Shown here one piece after another: positions 1-9,154 of a stretch of 10,284 nucleotides of DNA. The translations under genes and the position numbers were made by a program. Source of the DNA: Ophiosphaerella korrae (Eukaryota; Ascomycota; Dothideomycetes; Pleosporales; Phaeosphaeriaceae); the NCBI GenBank assembly GCA_028456385.1, contig JALNQF010000958.1, positions 1-10,284 of the forward strand, written 5' to 3'. Numbering within the stretch: position 1 is the first letter of the stretch; each line of letters starts with the position of its first letter. The notes under the pieces are model-generated. The model saw nothing but the letters and a program-made list of their open reading frames with translations. It made no database searches and had not been told where the DNA came from.

Positions 1-562
1 CTTTATATTTTTCCTAGTTTAATAATAAATCTAAGGAAGTCTATTTCTTTTATATAGAATTTATATTTTCTTATTTTTAGAAATATTTTACTTTCTACTA
101 GTCTTTCTAGTACTTTATATATATACTATATATGTTCTTTCTTTATTTCTAAGAATATAAAGATGTCGTCTAGGTATATAAATATAAATACGTCTAGGTA
201 TTCTCTTAGAACTATATTTATCTTTTCTTAAAATACTACTAGTATATTTATTAATCTAAAGGGTATAACTATATATTTAAATAGTCTATATTATATTCTA
301 AATACTATTTTCTATTTATTACTTTCTTTAATTCTAATCTAGTAGTAGGCGTTTTAGATATCTAGTTTAGTAAAGATTTATACTTTCTATAGCTTATCTT
401 ATATCTTGTCTATATATAGTAAAGAGTATTAGTTCTTATCTATTATTACGTTAGTTTTTCTAAAATCTACGCAAAGTCTTTTATTATCTATCTCTTTTTT
501 ATCTATAAATATAAGTCTATAAGCTACTAAAGATTTAGATTTTTATATCTATTTTTTCTTTA
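1..562 (-). pseudogene. pol: Gypsy copy A reverse transcriptase core (fragment)
   Basis: The minus strand encodes the palm and fingers of a Ty3/Gypsy RT. In order I read CVDFRKTN (around 473-450), DKN*YSLLYID (stop at a former Gln or Arg position), KLDI*NAYY around 375-345 and the catalytic box YLDD at 176-165, then the segment leading to FRFIIKL near 25. The YLDD box, the metal-binding aspartates of retroelement RT, is fully intact here, although stops surround it. The downstream RT connection, RNase H and integrase are cut off by the window edge. The upstream end is cut at 562 by the Fot1-like insertion; the frame continues at 2413. The matching segment in copy B is 6270-6880. Confidence 0.9.
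561..562. repeat. TA target-site duplication, left copy
   Basis: The bases TA precede the left inverted repeat at 563, and TA follows the right inverted repeat at 2411-2412. A TA duplication is the rule for Tc1/mariner/pogo-superfamily insertions. Removing 563-2412 rejoins the copy A protein on the minus strand in the same order as in the uninterrupted copy B. Confidence 0.85.
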
Positions 563-632
563 ACGTATTCTATTACTAAAACTAATAAATTACTAGAACT
601 AATAACTTTTTTTAGTACTACAAATACTACTT
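563..632 (+). repeat. Left terminal inverted repeat of the Fot1-like element
   Basis: About 70 bp that pair with 2410-2341 in reverse complement. The outer 47 bp are identical between the two ends. The five mismatches further in (positions 48, 49, 59, 63 and 69 of the repeat) are all C/T differences. Similarity stops after about 72 bp. These ends are the expected transposase-binding sites. Confidence 0.93.
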
Positions 633-660
633 CTACACTACTATATTATAATAATAATAA

Positions 661-2318
661 AAAAATACGCTTACATATAAAGGTAGAGTAGAGCTTACCC
701 TTAAAGCTTTATCTCTAGGCTAATTCTAAAGCTAGCGACGCGCTACTAAAGCGTTTAACGTTAATTATTATTACCTCTCTAACTAACTTAAAGGAATTAT
801 ACTATAGGTAATTATAACTACTAACTACTAGAAACTTACTTCTAATAAAGAGTAGATAATTATTAACTATATCTTTAACTTTAACTAATAAGGATTTACC
901 CTCTAGCTCTACAAAGTAGCTAATATAGCTAATAAACTACTAGTAGTATAGAATAAAATACCTATAGGTAAGTACTAGCTTATATACTTTATAAAGCACT
1001 TAGATAAACTAAAGATAGTATTTAACTAAGTAAAAGATTACTAGAGAATACTCTAAGAAGACTCTAAAGTTATTAGCTTATAGTTTAAGCTTATAAAAGA
1101 TACTAAGGCTTAGTATAAAGTAGTAAATAAAGACGTCTATAACTTTAATAAGACTAGCTTCTAGATAGGAGTAATTAAGTTAATAAAGGTTATTATAGGC
1201 TTAGAGAGGCGTTAATAACCTACGCTTACTTAGAGTAGTAATTATAAGTAAGCTATAGTAATCTAGGGTATCTATATAGTAGAGTACGCTATCCTACTAT
1301 TTATTATCTATAAAGAGCGCGTCTACATCTCTACCTAGTATAAAGAGATAGGTATACTACTAGACTAGAAGCTTTTAGTCTCTAAGAATAGCTAGATAAT
1401 AAATCTACTTAGCTTAAAGTAGTTAAAGCACTTTAATGCGTATATAAAGACGCGCTAAGTAGAAGTATACTAGCTACTTATCTTAGATACTACAAGAGCT
1501 ACCTTAACTAAGATTTTAAAAATTATTACTTTAAAAACAAAATCTTTACCCTCTATATACTTTCTTATTTATTATATATCTTCTAGCTACTTAATATAGT
1601 ATACTTCTTACTATTAAAGTATAAGTACTCTAATTACGTATAGAACTTAGTATAGAAACGTATATTCTATATTAATAAAGAAGGCTTTTTTTCTACTTTT
1701 AGAGACGCGTTTTTAAATATATTTATAGAAGAGAACTATAAAAAAGCTTTTAAAGCTTTAAGACTTATCTCTTTAAACGTATAGTAAGTACTAGATTACC
1801 TTAATATATATATTTATACCTTACTAGGACCTCTACTACTAAAGATACTATAGTAGTTAAAGACTCTAAGTAATACGCTTAAATTTAGGTCTTAGTTAAA
1901 GCTTATAAAGGAATCCTTTATATAATCTTTTAAAACTATATATACTAGCCTTTCCTAGCTTATTAAAGGTACTAAACTACTACTATACTATAATATACTC
2001 TAAGATACCTATATTAAAGAGCTTAAAGAGTAAGTAGATAGGCTTACTTAGTAGAAATTATATAAAAGAAAGTAAATTTAGTATAATAGTATAATAAAGT
2101 ATAGAATAGAAGTAATATAGGTAGCTATAGAGGGGTTAAGAAGTATATAGAGAGAGAAAAAGGCTTATAGTAAGAGTAATTAGGAATAAGCTTAGCTAGG
2201 TTAATAGTGCTATAAGAACTATAAGAAGATAGAGTATAATGTATAAACGTACTAAGAAGGTAAAGAAGAGACTTCTAAATTAGATAGTAGTGTTATAGTA
2301 GTAAGGAGTACTAAGTAA
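661..2318 (+). pseudogene. Fot1/pogo-like DDE transposase (stops plus a frameshift)
   Basis: The former transposase reads in frame 1 from about 661 to 1490 and in frame 3 from 1491 to about 2318, roughly 550 codons, normal for Fot1-type proteins. The N-terminal part (682-1030) matches the helix-turn-helix (psq and CENP-B-like) region: GRVELTLKAL at the start, KAFNVNYYYLS near 750, FIKHLDKLK near 1000. The catalytic part contains YNFNKTSF at 1138-1161, where the first Asp is now Asn (1147-1149). LLILD holds the second Asp, intact at 1486-1488, and the third is Asn (1593-1595) in the degenerate QPLDV box. Allowing for one lost base just after 1488, 35 residues separate the second and third Asp. 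LIKGTKLLLYN at 1959-1991 matches the usual C-terminal tail. There are many TAG/TAA codons at Gln and Trp positions. The start is uncertain because no ATG remains. The TAA at 2316 may be the true stop. Confidence 0.9.
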
Positions 2319-2340
2319 AGTTTATTATTAACTCTTAAAG

Positions 2341-2410
2341 AGGTAGTGTTTATAGTACTAAGGAAAGTTATTAGTTCTAGTAATTTATTAGTTTTAGTAA
2401 TAGAATACGT
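2341..2410 (-). repeat. Right terminal inverted repeat of the Fot1-like element
   Basis: Reverse complement of the left end at 563-632, ending in AGAATACGT at 2410 and followed by the TA duplication at 2411-2412. It keeps four C residues that are T in the left repeat, and has one T where the left has C, so the two ends have decayed separately. Confidence 0.93.
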
Positions 2411-2412
2411 TA
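2411..2412. repeat. TA target-site duplication, right copy
   Basis: Partner of 561-562. It directly follows the right inverted repeat, after which the minus-strand Gypsy copy A coding sequence resumes. Confidence 0.85.
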
Positions 2413-3060
2413 TTACTTTTTATATAAATATACGTTTAATCTTTAATTCTTTTTTAGTTTTTTAATAGACTAGGCTCTATCTTATATTTTTTTCTTTTTT
2501 TAGGTCTATTACTAAGTCCTATATTTAGTAGTCTAGAAGGTAGTTATTAGGTTCTATAAGTTGTTTTTCTTATTTCTTATATTCTTCTAGGAATTTTTCT
2601 TTATATATAGTTATATTAGCTTTTAATATTTTTTTCTTAGAGTAGCTAATTTTCTCTATTCTCTAATTAATTCTTAGGTTAGTTATCTATAACTATAGTA
2701 TTCCTAGTATTATATCTTGTTTATTATTAATTGTTATTATATCTATAACTATATTCTTAATTTCTAATCTTTTTAGCTTTAGTATAGAGGGTGTTGTTTT
2801 AAACCTTATAGGTTCCTAGAATAGTTTTCCTTTAATTATACTTAGTTATTAAAAGTACTTCTTTATAGTATAAGTTATTTCTTAGCCTTCTATAAACTTC
2901 TTAGATATAAAGTTCTTTATAGCTCTACTATTAATTATTATTTATACTTTCTTTCCTTAGTATATACCTATTTTTGTAATGTATAGGCCTTCTATACTTT
3001 CTAGCTTTTCTTACTTAGGTTTTTCTTTAAATTATCTATTCTTCTAGCGCTATTATCTTA
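2413..3060 (-). pseudogene. pol: Gypsy copy A aspartic protease and linker to RT
   Basis: On the minus strand this segment carries a retropepsin-like protease. The catalytic Asp-Ser-Gly has become Asn-Ser-Arg (Asn 2932-2930, Ser 2929-2927, Arg 2926-2924), both changes G-to-A, and is followed by NFISKKFIEG. The second conserved part, ILGIP near 2715-2695, is followed by a degenerate LxxxNLRIN, the usual end of fungal Gypsy proteases. Next come DLVIDLKKG and KTKEKLKIK, the tether before the RT fingers, interrupted at 2410 by the Fot1-like element. Copy B shows the same order and near-identical words at 5780-6270. The protease would have cleaved the Gag-Pol polyprotein; with its catalytic Asp lost it could not. 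Confidence 0.88.
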
Positions 3061-4130
3061 TCTTATATTTCTAGTTTTTGTATTTTAGGTATTTATTATA
3101 GGTATATTTATACTATAGCTTCTCTTAAACGTATTCTTTAGATAGTTTAGGGCTTAGTCTAATTGCTATATATTCTTTATTAAGTATTTTAATTATTTTC
3201 TAACTTTAGATATCTTTTTTTGTAATTGCGTTTGCGTAATTATATCCTTTTCCTTGTATAAGCTATATATAATTACGTACCTTAAGTTCTCTATATATAT
3301 AGTAATTTGTATTTAGGTATAATATCTATAATATCTTAGTATATACTAGGTGTTCTAGGTTTATTCTCTTGTTGTCCCCTACCTAGTAACTATCTATTCT
3401 AGGTCTTATATTTATTAGGATATAGTATACTATTAGTACTTGTAGTATATAGGCTTTGTTAATCTATTATATCTTTTTTATAAGGAACTACTATTCTCTT
3501 TATATAAGTATTCTTCCTACTATAACTATATATTATTCTATCTATTATTAGAATATTATAAACTTTTTTACCTTAGGATTATATTCTTTCTAGTCTTTAT
3601 ACGCTTTCTCTATACTTATAACTAGTAAGTATTTCTAAACAAATTTCTATTCTTTATTTCGTTTCTCTATATCTATTATTGTATAGCTATTATAGCTATA
3701 TATTCTTAACTAGGCGTACTTAGTACTTCTTATATTAGTTTATTTCTTATCTCCTTGTAATTCTTTAGAAGAGACTATTGTAGTCTCTTTATCTTGTATT
3801 AGTCCTTTAGCCTAGATTAATAGTATCTAGGGTTCTTCTATTTCTAAATCTTCTATTAGTAAGTCTATTATATATACTATTTCTTCTAGCTATACTTTTA
3901 TTCTTTCTTTTATTACTACTACTCTATTCTTTTATAAGAACTATTCTACTCCCTATTTACTAGAAAAGTATATATAGTAGATATCTTTATAATAAAAAGT
4001 CTAATAGAGTATTATATACTATATTTCTTTACTCTTAGCTACTTTCTCTTAAGGTTTAGCTTATATCTTAGGTACTTCTTTCTTATTCTTAGTTATTTTT
4101 AACTATATTTCTTTTTTTAGGTCTTTACTT
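3061..4130 (-). pseudogene. Gypsy copy A gag-pol intervening region
   Basis: This stretch lies between the zinc knuckles and the protease and has no catalytic domain that I recognise. At its upstream end the minus strand reads QTFYYKDIYYIYFSSKQG (about 4000-3945, first residue a stop). This resembles the WTxCYxDxCxxHxSxKxGxGW segment common in fungal Gypsy polyproteins, with Cys and His turned to Tyr. The rest is charged and probably formed a flexible linker; many codons are stops. I assign it to the retrotransposon by position and continuity, not by a known domain. Copy B lacks this part because it starts later, at 5673. Confidence 0.65.
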
Positions 4131-5190
4131 TTATAGTCTTTTATAAAGTATCTTAGTTTCCTATATTTATAATACGTTATATTCTTTTTCTATTTTAACT
4201 AGTAATCTTTTACGTAGTAGCCTTTCTTACTATAACTAAAGTACGTAAAGTCCTTATTCTTTTTAGATTTCTTATCTTTATTAGCGTTAAGGATTATAGG
4301 GTCTCTAGCGTCTTGGTTTTTAAGTTATCCTTTATATTTGTTTTTCTTCTATTTTTAAAGGTTATTATCTATCTATATTACCTATTATTTTAAAGCTTCT
4401 AGTATTCTTAGTTTTTCTATATAAATTATCTTGTATTAGATTTTTAAGTTTAATCTTTATTTAAATTGTAATATTAGTAATACTTTATTCTATTCTATAT
4501 TCTATAATAGTTATTTAAACTATAATACGTATTTAAGAATACTCTTATATTATATAAGCTTTTTAAGCTTCTCTTTAGCTTATTAGGTAATATCTATATT
4601 ACTAAATACTACTTTTATTTATTTAGTAAAGTATTTGTAACTTCTAAAGATAGCTCTAGTTTTATCTTTCTATATTCTTAGCGCGTATATTATATAATCT
4701 ATCTAGTAAGATTTAAACTATCTTATTATATCTTCTTTAAGGTGTATTCCTATATATATTACTTTTTTATCTTCTTTATTAAAGTATAGTACTTATATAT
4801 TAATCTATAGTTATACTACTACTATAAAAGGTTTTAATTTTTCTCTTATTCTATTAAATTTCTTAATTATAGGTATCTTAGGTAGCTTCTTTGTTATACT
4901 TATTTCTAGTCTCTAAGTAATTTATTCTATCTAGTTCTATCTTACTATAATAGCCTTAATTTAAATTTTGTTTTACTTAACGTAGTCTTATAGTTCTTTA
5001 TTCTACGTTTCTAAGGCCTTAATTATTAGTTATATATTTCCTTTCTTAGTAATTAAGTTGTTTAGGTTTATCTTAACTACTACCTAGTTAGTTTTATCTA
5101 ACTTATAACTACTTAGAAGTGCTTTACTTCCTTTCTTAGTTAAACTTTCTACTATTATATTAGCTAGACTATACGCTACTTACGCTTTAC
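4131..5190 (-). pseudogene. gag: Gypsy copy A gag with two CCHC zinc knuckles (degenerate)
   Basis: The minus strand encodes a retrotransposon Gag capsid domain followed by nucleocapsid knuckles. The capsid part reads KLKPFIVVV around 4860-4830, YIGIHLKEDII around 4760-4730 and ALRI near 4685. The major homology-like segment KEKLKKLIQYKSILKYVLQFKQ falls around 4575-4505, with stops at some Gln positions. Between about 4250 and 4130 are two knuckles with exact CX2CX4HX4C spacing in which every Cys and His is now Tyr: YFSYSKKGYYVKDY and YYKYRKLRYFIKDY. That is the outcome expected from TGY-to-TAY and CAY-to-TAY changes. Gag would have formed the virus-like particle and bound element RNA. The start codon cannot be placed; the frame begins shortly after the LTR. 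Confidence 0.88.
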
Positions 5191-5216
5191 TTCTTTTAAT
5201 ATCTAAATTAGTAAAG

Positions 5217-5672
5217 TGTAATAGGCTACTACGTTAACTACTAGTAGCTATTAGAGTATTAGTAGATTAAGAGTTAATAGTAAAGTTTATATAAGTAATT
5301 TATAATAACTAATATTAATAAAAGATATTTTGTAATTGTCTTATATTAGCGTTCTATAGTTAAAGGATTAAATTACTAATACTATCCTAATAATACGTAT
5401 TATTACTAACTATATAGTAATAATATCTTAGTAGCTTTATTACTTTATATTTACTAAGATTACAAATTTATAAATTTGTTATATAATAGCTTTATAACTT
5501 TGTATTTACTAAGATTACAAATTTACGAATTTATTACGTGTCTATATTATAGTTAGCTTCCTAGTTAAACTTATTATTCTATAGGTTGTTACCCCGCTCC
5601 TCTTATACTTTATTAGTAGCTAAGCATAGTCTAATTAGTTCTATCTTAGTTTCCCTTATTCCTACTATAATA
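5217..5672 (-). repeat. 5' LTR of Gypsy copy A
   Basis: Read on the minus strand, this 456-bp repeat starts TATTATAGTAGG at 5672 (ancestral TG) and ends CCTATTACA at 5217, an imperfect TG...CA structure. Its first part (GAACTAATTAG, AATAAAGTATAAG) and its later block (TAGGATAGTATTAGTAAT) match the solo LTR at 6881-7302 and the 3' LTR at 9946. It is longer than the solo LTR mainly because of a 55-bp tandem duplication. It still holds a small GC-rich island (5591-5600). Gag begins shortly inside 5217. I cannot see a clear primer-binding site next to the LTR, perhaps because RIP has erased it. The promoter would have been here, but I recognise no core elements. Confidence 0.88.
5433..5542 (-). 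repeat. 55-bp tandem duplication within the copy A LTR
   Basis: Two adjacent units, 5433-5487 and 5488-5542, share AGCTTTAT at the start and TTTACTAAGATTACAAATTTA in the middle. The first unit also contains a perfect 18-bp palindrome at 5462-5479 (ACAAATTTATAAATTTGT); in the second unit the dyad is broken. The solo LTR lacks the duplication. Subterminal tandem units in LTRs often hold promoter or enhancer sites, but that role is only a guess here. Confidence 0.8.
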
Positions 5673-6880
5673 TAATAGCTTTAAAAAGATAAATAATTTA
5701 TAAAATTACTTAAGTAAAAATAGCTAGAAGGTATAAGAAGCTTATATATTATAAAGATAAGTATATACTAAAAAAAAAATATAAATAATAATTAATAGTA
5801 TAACTATAAGAAACTTTCTATTAAAAAAGTTTATAAAAAGTTAAAAGATAAGTTATATAGTAAAAAAATACTTTTAATAACTTAGTATAATTAAAAGTAA
5901 ACTATTTTAGAAACCTATTAGGTTTAAGATTGTACTCTCTATACTAAAACTAGAAGAACTAGAAATTAAGAATATAGTTATAGATATAATAATAATTAAT
6001 AATAAGTAAGAAATAATATTAGGTATACTATAGTTATAGTTAACTAACCTAAGAATAAATTAAAGAATAAAGAAAATTAGTTACTTTAAAAATAATATAT
6101 TAAAAGCTAATATAAATATATATAAAAGAGAATTCTTAGAAAACTATCTTCTAGATTATTAACTATAAGACTTAGTAATAGACTTAGAAGAAAGTAAGAA
6201 TATAAGATAAAGCCTAGTATATTAAAAAACTAAAGAAAAATCTAAAATTAAGTAAGTATTTATTTAAAACGTAATAAAAAAAGATAGATATAAGAATTCT
6301 AATCTTTAGTAGTATATAGGCTTATCTTTATATATAAAAAAAAGATAAAAAATAAATAACTCTATATAGATTTTAGAAAGATAAATATAATTATAGATAA
6401 AAACTAATACTCTTTACTATATATAGATAAGATATAAAATAAGCTATAAAAAGCTTAAATTTTTATAAAACTAGATATCTAAAACGCTTACTACTAGATC
6501 GAAATTAAAGAAAGTAATAAATAAAAAATAGTATTTTAAATATAATATAGACTATTTAAGATTATAGTTATACTATTTAGATAAATAAATATACTAGTAG
6601 TATTTTAAGAAAGAATTAATATAGTTTTAAAAAAATACCTAGATATATTTATATTTATATACCTAGATAATATCCTTATATTCTTAGAAATAGGAGAAGA
6701 ATATATATAATATATATACAAGGTACTAGAAAATCAAGTAGAAAATAAAATATTTTTTAGAATAAGAAAATATAAGTTTTATAAAAAAAAAATAGACTTC
6801 TTTAGATTTATTATTAAACTAAAAAAAATAAAAATTAACTCTAATAAGATTAAAGTAATTTAAGAATAGCTAATACTAGA
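5673..6880 (+). pseudogene. pol: Gypsy copy B protease and reverse transcriptase
   Basis: The plus strand reads first the protease, with catalytic Asp now Asn (5794-5796) in an IINS context, then NFLLKKF. ILGIL (former ILGIP) and NLRIN follow around 6013-6060, and then the tether DLVIDLEE. The RT starts near 6268 (NVIKKDRYKNSN) and gives IDFRKIN at 6366-6386, DKN*YSLLYID, KLDI*NAYY near 6460-6490 and YLDN at 6660-6671, where the second catalytic Asp is Asn. It ends FRFIIKL, INSNKIKVI*E*LI up to 6878. The protease uses frame 1 and the RT core frame 3, so at least one indel lies between 6270 and 6366. The RT continues as RNase H only after the solo LTR, at 7303. Confidence 0.9.
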
Positions 6881-7302
6881 TATTATAGGCGTAATAAGAG
6901 AAATCAAGATAGAACTAATTAGCTTAAACTTAAGTACTAATAAAGTATAAGATAAGTAAAGTAATAACTTAGATTTAGAAACTACTTATAATTAGGATAT
7001 ATAAGTAATTTTCTAATTCCTTAAGTATATAGATAGAAAATAATTATAGATTAATAGATAAGTAATTCTTTAATCTATAGTTACTAAAACTAGATATAAG
7101 TAATAAATTAATAGATTAGTAGTAATATATAAACTTATAACAATACATATTATTAAGATAGTATTAGTAATCTAATATTAAACCTAAAATACTAATACTT
7201 AATATTATATATATAAATTAACTATTATTTATAGTTATTACTTTCTAATCTACTAATACCTTAAAGTAGCTACTATAGTTAATAATAGTAAGCTATATTA
7301 TA
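6881..7302 (+). repeat. Solo LTR inserted in Gypsy copy B
   Basis: A 422-bp LTR of the same family, in the same orientation as B. It starts TATTATAGGCG and ends GCTATATTATA, once TG...CA. Its start to about 6975 matches 9946-10040 closely, and 7147-7240 matches 10164-10257. It is flanked by CTAGA (6876-6880) and CTAAA (7303-7307), a 5-bp target duplication in which one copy has a G-to-A change. Across it the protein moves from the RT connection straight to the K-NL-EV--F motif that normally follows it, so nothing of B is lost. A solo LTR arises by recombination between the two LTRs of a full element. It keeps a few CA dinucleotides (AATCAAG, CAATACAT). An imperfect hairpin is visible at 7045-7079 (TATAGATTA / TAATCTATA). 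Confidence 0.88.
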
Positions 7303-8100
7303 CTAAAAAACTTATAAGAAGTATAATAGTTTTATAAGCTAGTAAACTTTTATAAGAAATTAATAATAAAATAGTTTAAACTAATAAAGCTATTAATAAA
7401 ACTTATAAAAAAATATATACTATTTAAATAGACTTAAGAATATAAAGAAGTATTTAACTAGATTAAATAGTAGTTTATAGAAAACCTAGTTATTAGAATA
7501 TCTAACCTAGACTTACTAGTAATAATAAAAATAGATATATTAAATTTAGTTTATAAAATAGTACTAATATAAAAAGATTAGACTATAAAGTAAGAATACT
7601 TAGTTAAATACTTTTTTAAGAAGATAAAACTAGTATAGCTTAACTACTTAATTTATAATAAAAAAATACTAGTAATCTATAAAGTATTTAATTAGTAAAG
7701 AGTATACTTATAAAAAGTAATGTATTAAATAAAAGTTTATATAAACTATAAAAATTTTATAAAATTTATAATAAATAAAAACTTATTATAATACTTTATA
7801 AGATAGTAAAAAAACTTATTAATATTTAACTTTAAAGTTATATATATAAAGAGTAAAGATAACTAATTTATAAATACTTTTAGTAAAAAACTAAACTTAT
7901 AAAAAGAAGTAAATACTACTAGTATAGTTCTAGTTAAGAATAATAATAGATATTTAGTTTTAAATATACTTAAAATAGCTATAATACTTAAAAGAAAAAG
8001 TAGTAAGCTAAATAAATAGATTTAAAAAGAAGTAAAAAAAACTTCTAAAATAAAAAAACTTAAGATTTAAAAAAAACTTATAAAAGTATATAAAAGAATA
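7303..8100 (+). pseudogene. pol: Gypsy copy B RT connection and RNase H
   Basis: Frame 1 after the solo LTR gives KNL*EV**F and LVNFYKKLI (7345-7380), the usual RT connection (FLGLANYYRKFI in relatives), then EVFN*IKQ near 7450. The RNase H domain begins around 7500 with LVIIKIDILNLVYKIVL, where the first metal-binding Asp (7534-7536, the D of TDAS) is intact. It goes on with EYLVKYFFKKIK, KVFN**RVYL and FNFKVIYIKSKDN near 7820-7865, ending in NTFSKKLN (ADALSRK-like) by about 7905. The domain would have removed template RNA during reverse transcription. The remaining sequence to 8100 is a lysine-rich linker without a recognisable domain. Confidence 0.87.
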
Positions 8101-9150
8101 TATATTCTAAATAAGATATAAATAAAGTTTAGTTAATAATTCTATATACTACTAGTATATAGATACTAAAGTATTAATAAAATACTAAATAGATTATTAT
8201 AAAATTAATATATTCTAAAAGTAAAATAACTAGTAATAGAAGTACTATAAGACTATATAAAATATTATAAAAATAAGTATAGTATATATATACTATATAG
8301 AATACTATAACTAGTTAAAGTACTAAAATAACTCTAAAGAGTTATTATAATAGACTTTATTATAAAGTTACTTAAGTTAAAAGATTTAATATTAAAAGTT
8401 AAATATAATAGAATTTTAATAATAGTAGATAAGCTTATAAAGTACTTATACTTTAAACTATATAAAAAAAAGTAGAATAGAAGTTACTATATACTAAGTC
8501 CTAGAAACTATAATTAGCTAGTATAGTATTCTAAATAAGATTATTATAAATAAAGATATAAGATTTATATTAAAACTATGAAGAATAATAATAGTATAAT
8601 TAAGAGTTAATTATATAATATTAATAGTATACTACTTATAGAGTAATAGATAATTAGAGTATATAAATTAGATAGTAAAGTAATATTTATAATACTACTT
8701 TAATTATAATTAGAATAATTAAGTATAGTTACTACATAATAGCGTATAGAATATAGTAATAGAAGTATTACTTTTTTTTATAAACTATAGATTTAACCCT
8801 AATATATACTAGATACTAAGATCTAAATTATTTTAGATTCTAAGAAGAAAAAATTTTACTAATAGACTTAAAGATATATATAATTAACTAAGATAAAATA
8901 TATTAAAAAAAACTTTAATTTAAAAAAAAAAGTATAGTTATTATAAAAGAATATTAAAAGTAAATAATAAAGTTTAAAACTAAATTATATTAAAATAAAC
9001 TTTATAAAGTAAAAAAGAAAGTTATACTAGTTATATTTAAATTAAAACTACTAGATAAGATAAAGATATACCTAATATTCTATATAGTACTACTAGAAAA
9101 AGTACTTTAAGAAGTAGAACTACTAGTATATAAAGTAAATATATATAAAG
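8101..9150 (+). pseudogene. pol: Gypsy copy B integrase
   Basis: An HHCC-type N-terminal region is seen at 8140-8280, with the CXXC pair now Tyr-X2-Tyr (8254-8256 and 8263-8265). The rve catalytic core starts at about 8340: RVIIIDFIIKL carries the first Asp, intact at 8353-8355, followed by RILIIVDKLIKY near 8410-8445. The second catalytic Asp sits in the IITDRD-like motif at 8540-8557 and is now Asn (8549-8551). The Glu of the TDGQTERIN-like motif is intact (8657-8659). The frame shifts from 1 to 2 between 8355 and 8549. Around 8770-8810 FFINYGFNPN matches the GPY/F-region entry. The enzyme would have inserted element cDNA; with an Asn in the triad and many stops it is dead. Confidence 0.87.
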
Positions 9151-9154
9151 AATA

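Larger units (their letters stand above)
563..2410 (+). mobile_element. Fot1/pogo-type DNA transposon inserted in Gypsy copy A (RIP-degraded)
   Basis: A cut-and-paste element of 1848 bp, close to the usual size of Fot1-like fungal transposons (about 1.9 kb). It begins with ACGTATTCTATTAC and ends with the inverse of the same sequence; its terminal inverted repeats are about 70 bp and it is flanked by TA. One gene fills most of the interior, a transposase with an N-terminal DNA-binding region and a DD35D catalytic domain. The element interrupts the RT of the minus-strand Gypsy copy A and is therefore younger than that insertion. It retains more CpG (for example around 731-765) than Gypsy copy B. 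Stops and a frameshift make it inactive. Similarity to a named family such as Molly or Fot1 itself cannot be judged here. Confidence 0.93.
1..5672 (-). mobile_element. Ty3/Gypsy chromovirus-like LTR retrotransposon, copy A (degenerate; 3' part outside window)
   Basis: Read on the minus strand, this copy runs from a 5' LTR (5672-5217) through gag, zinc knuckles, aspartic protease and the N-terminal side of RT. It is interrupted from 2410 to 563 by a Fot1-like transposon, resumes with the RT core and leaves the window at base 1. RNase H, integrase and the 3' LTR would lie to the left. The gag-protease-RT order and close similarity to copy B place both in one family; B carries a C-terminal chromodomain, so A is presumably a chromovirus too. 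The 5' LTR abuts copy B at 5673 in the middle of B's coding region, which suggests that A jumped into B. All frames contain many stops and A is certainly non-autonomous now. Confidence 0.9.

Noticed and set aside
2341..2410. Transcription terminator hairpin formed by the repeats near 563 and 2410
   Set aside because: The inverted copies are 1.7 kb apart, border a transposase and are flanked by TA, so they are transposon ends.
5433..5542. CRISPR-like or satellite array
   Set aside because: There are only two units, directly abutting with no spacers, inside an LTR; it is a simple local duplication.
7045..7079. Structured RNA hairpin in the solo LTR
   Set aside because: A 9-bp stem in sequence this rich in A and T is expected by chance, and the other LTRs do not clearly preserve it.
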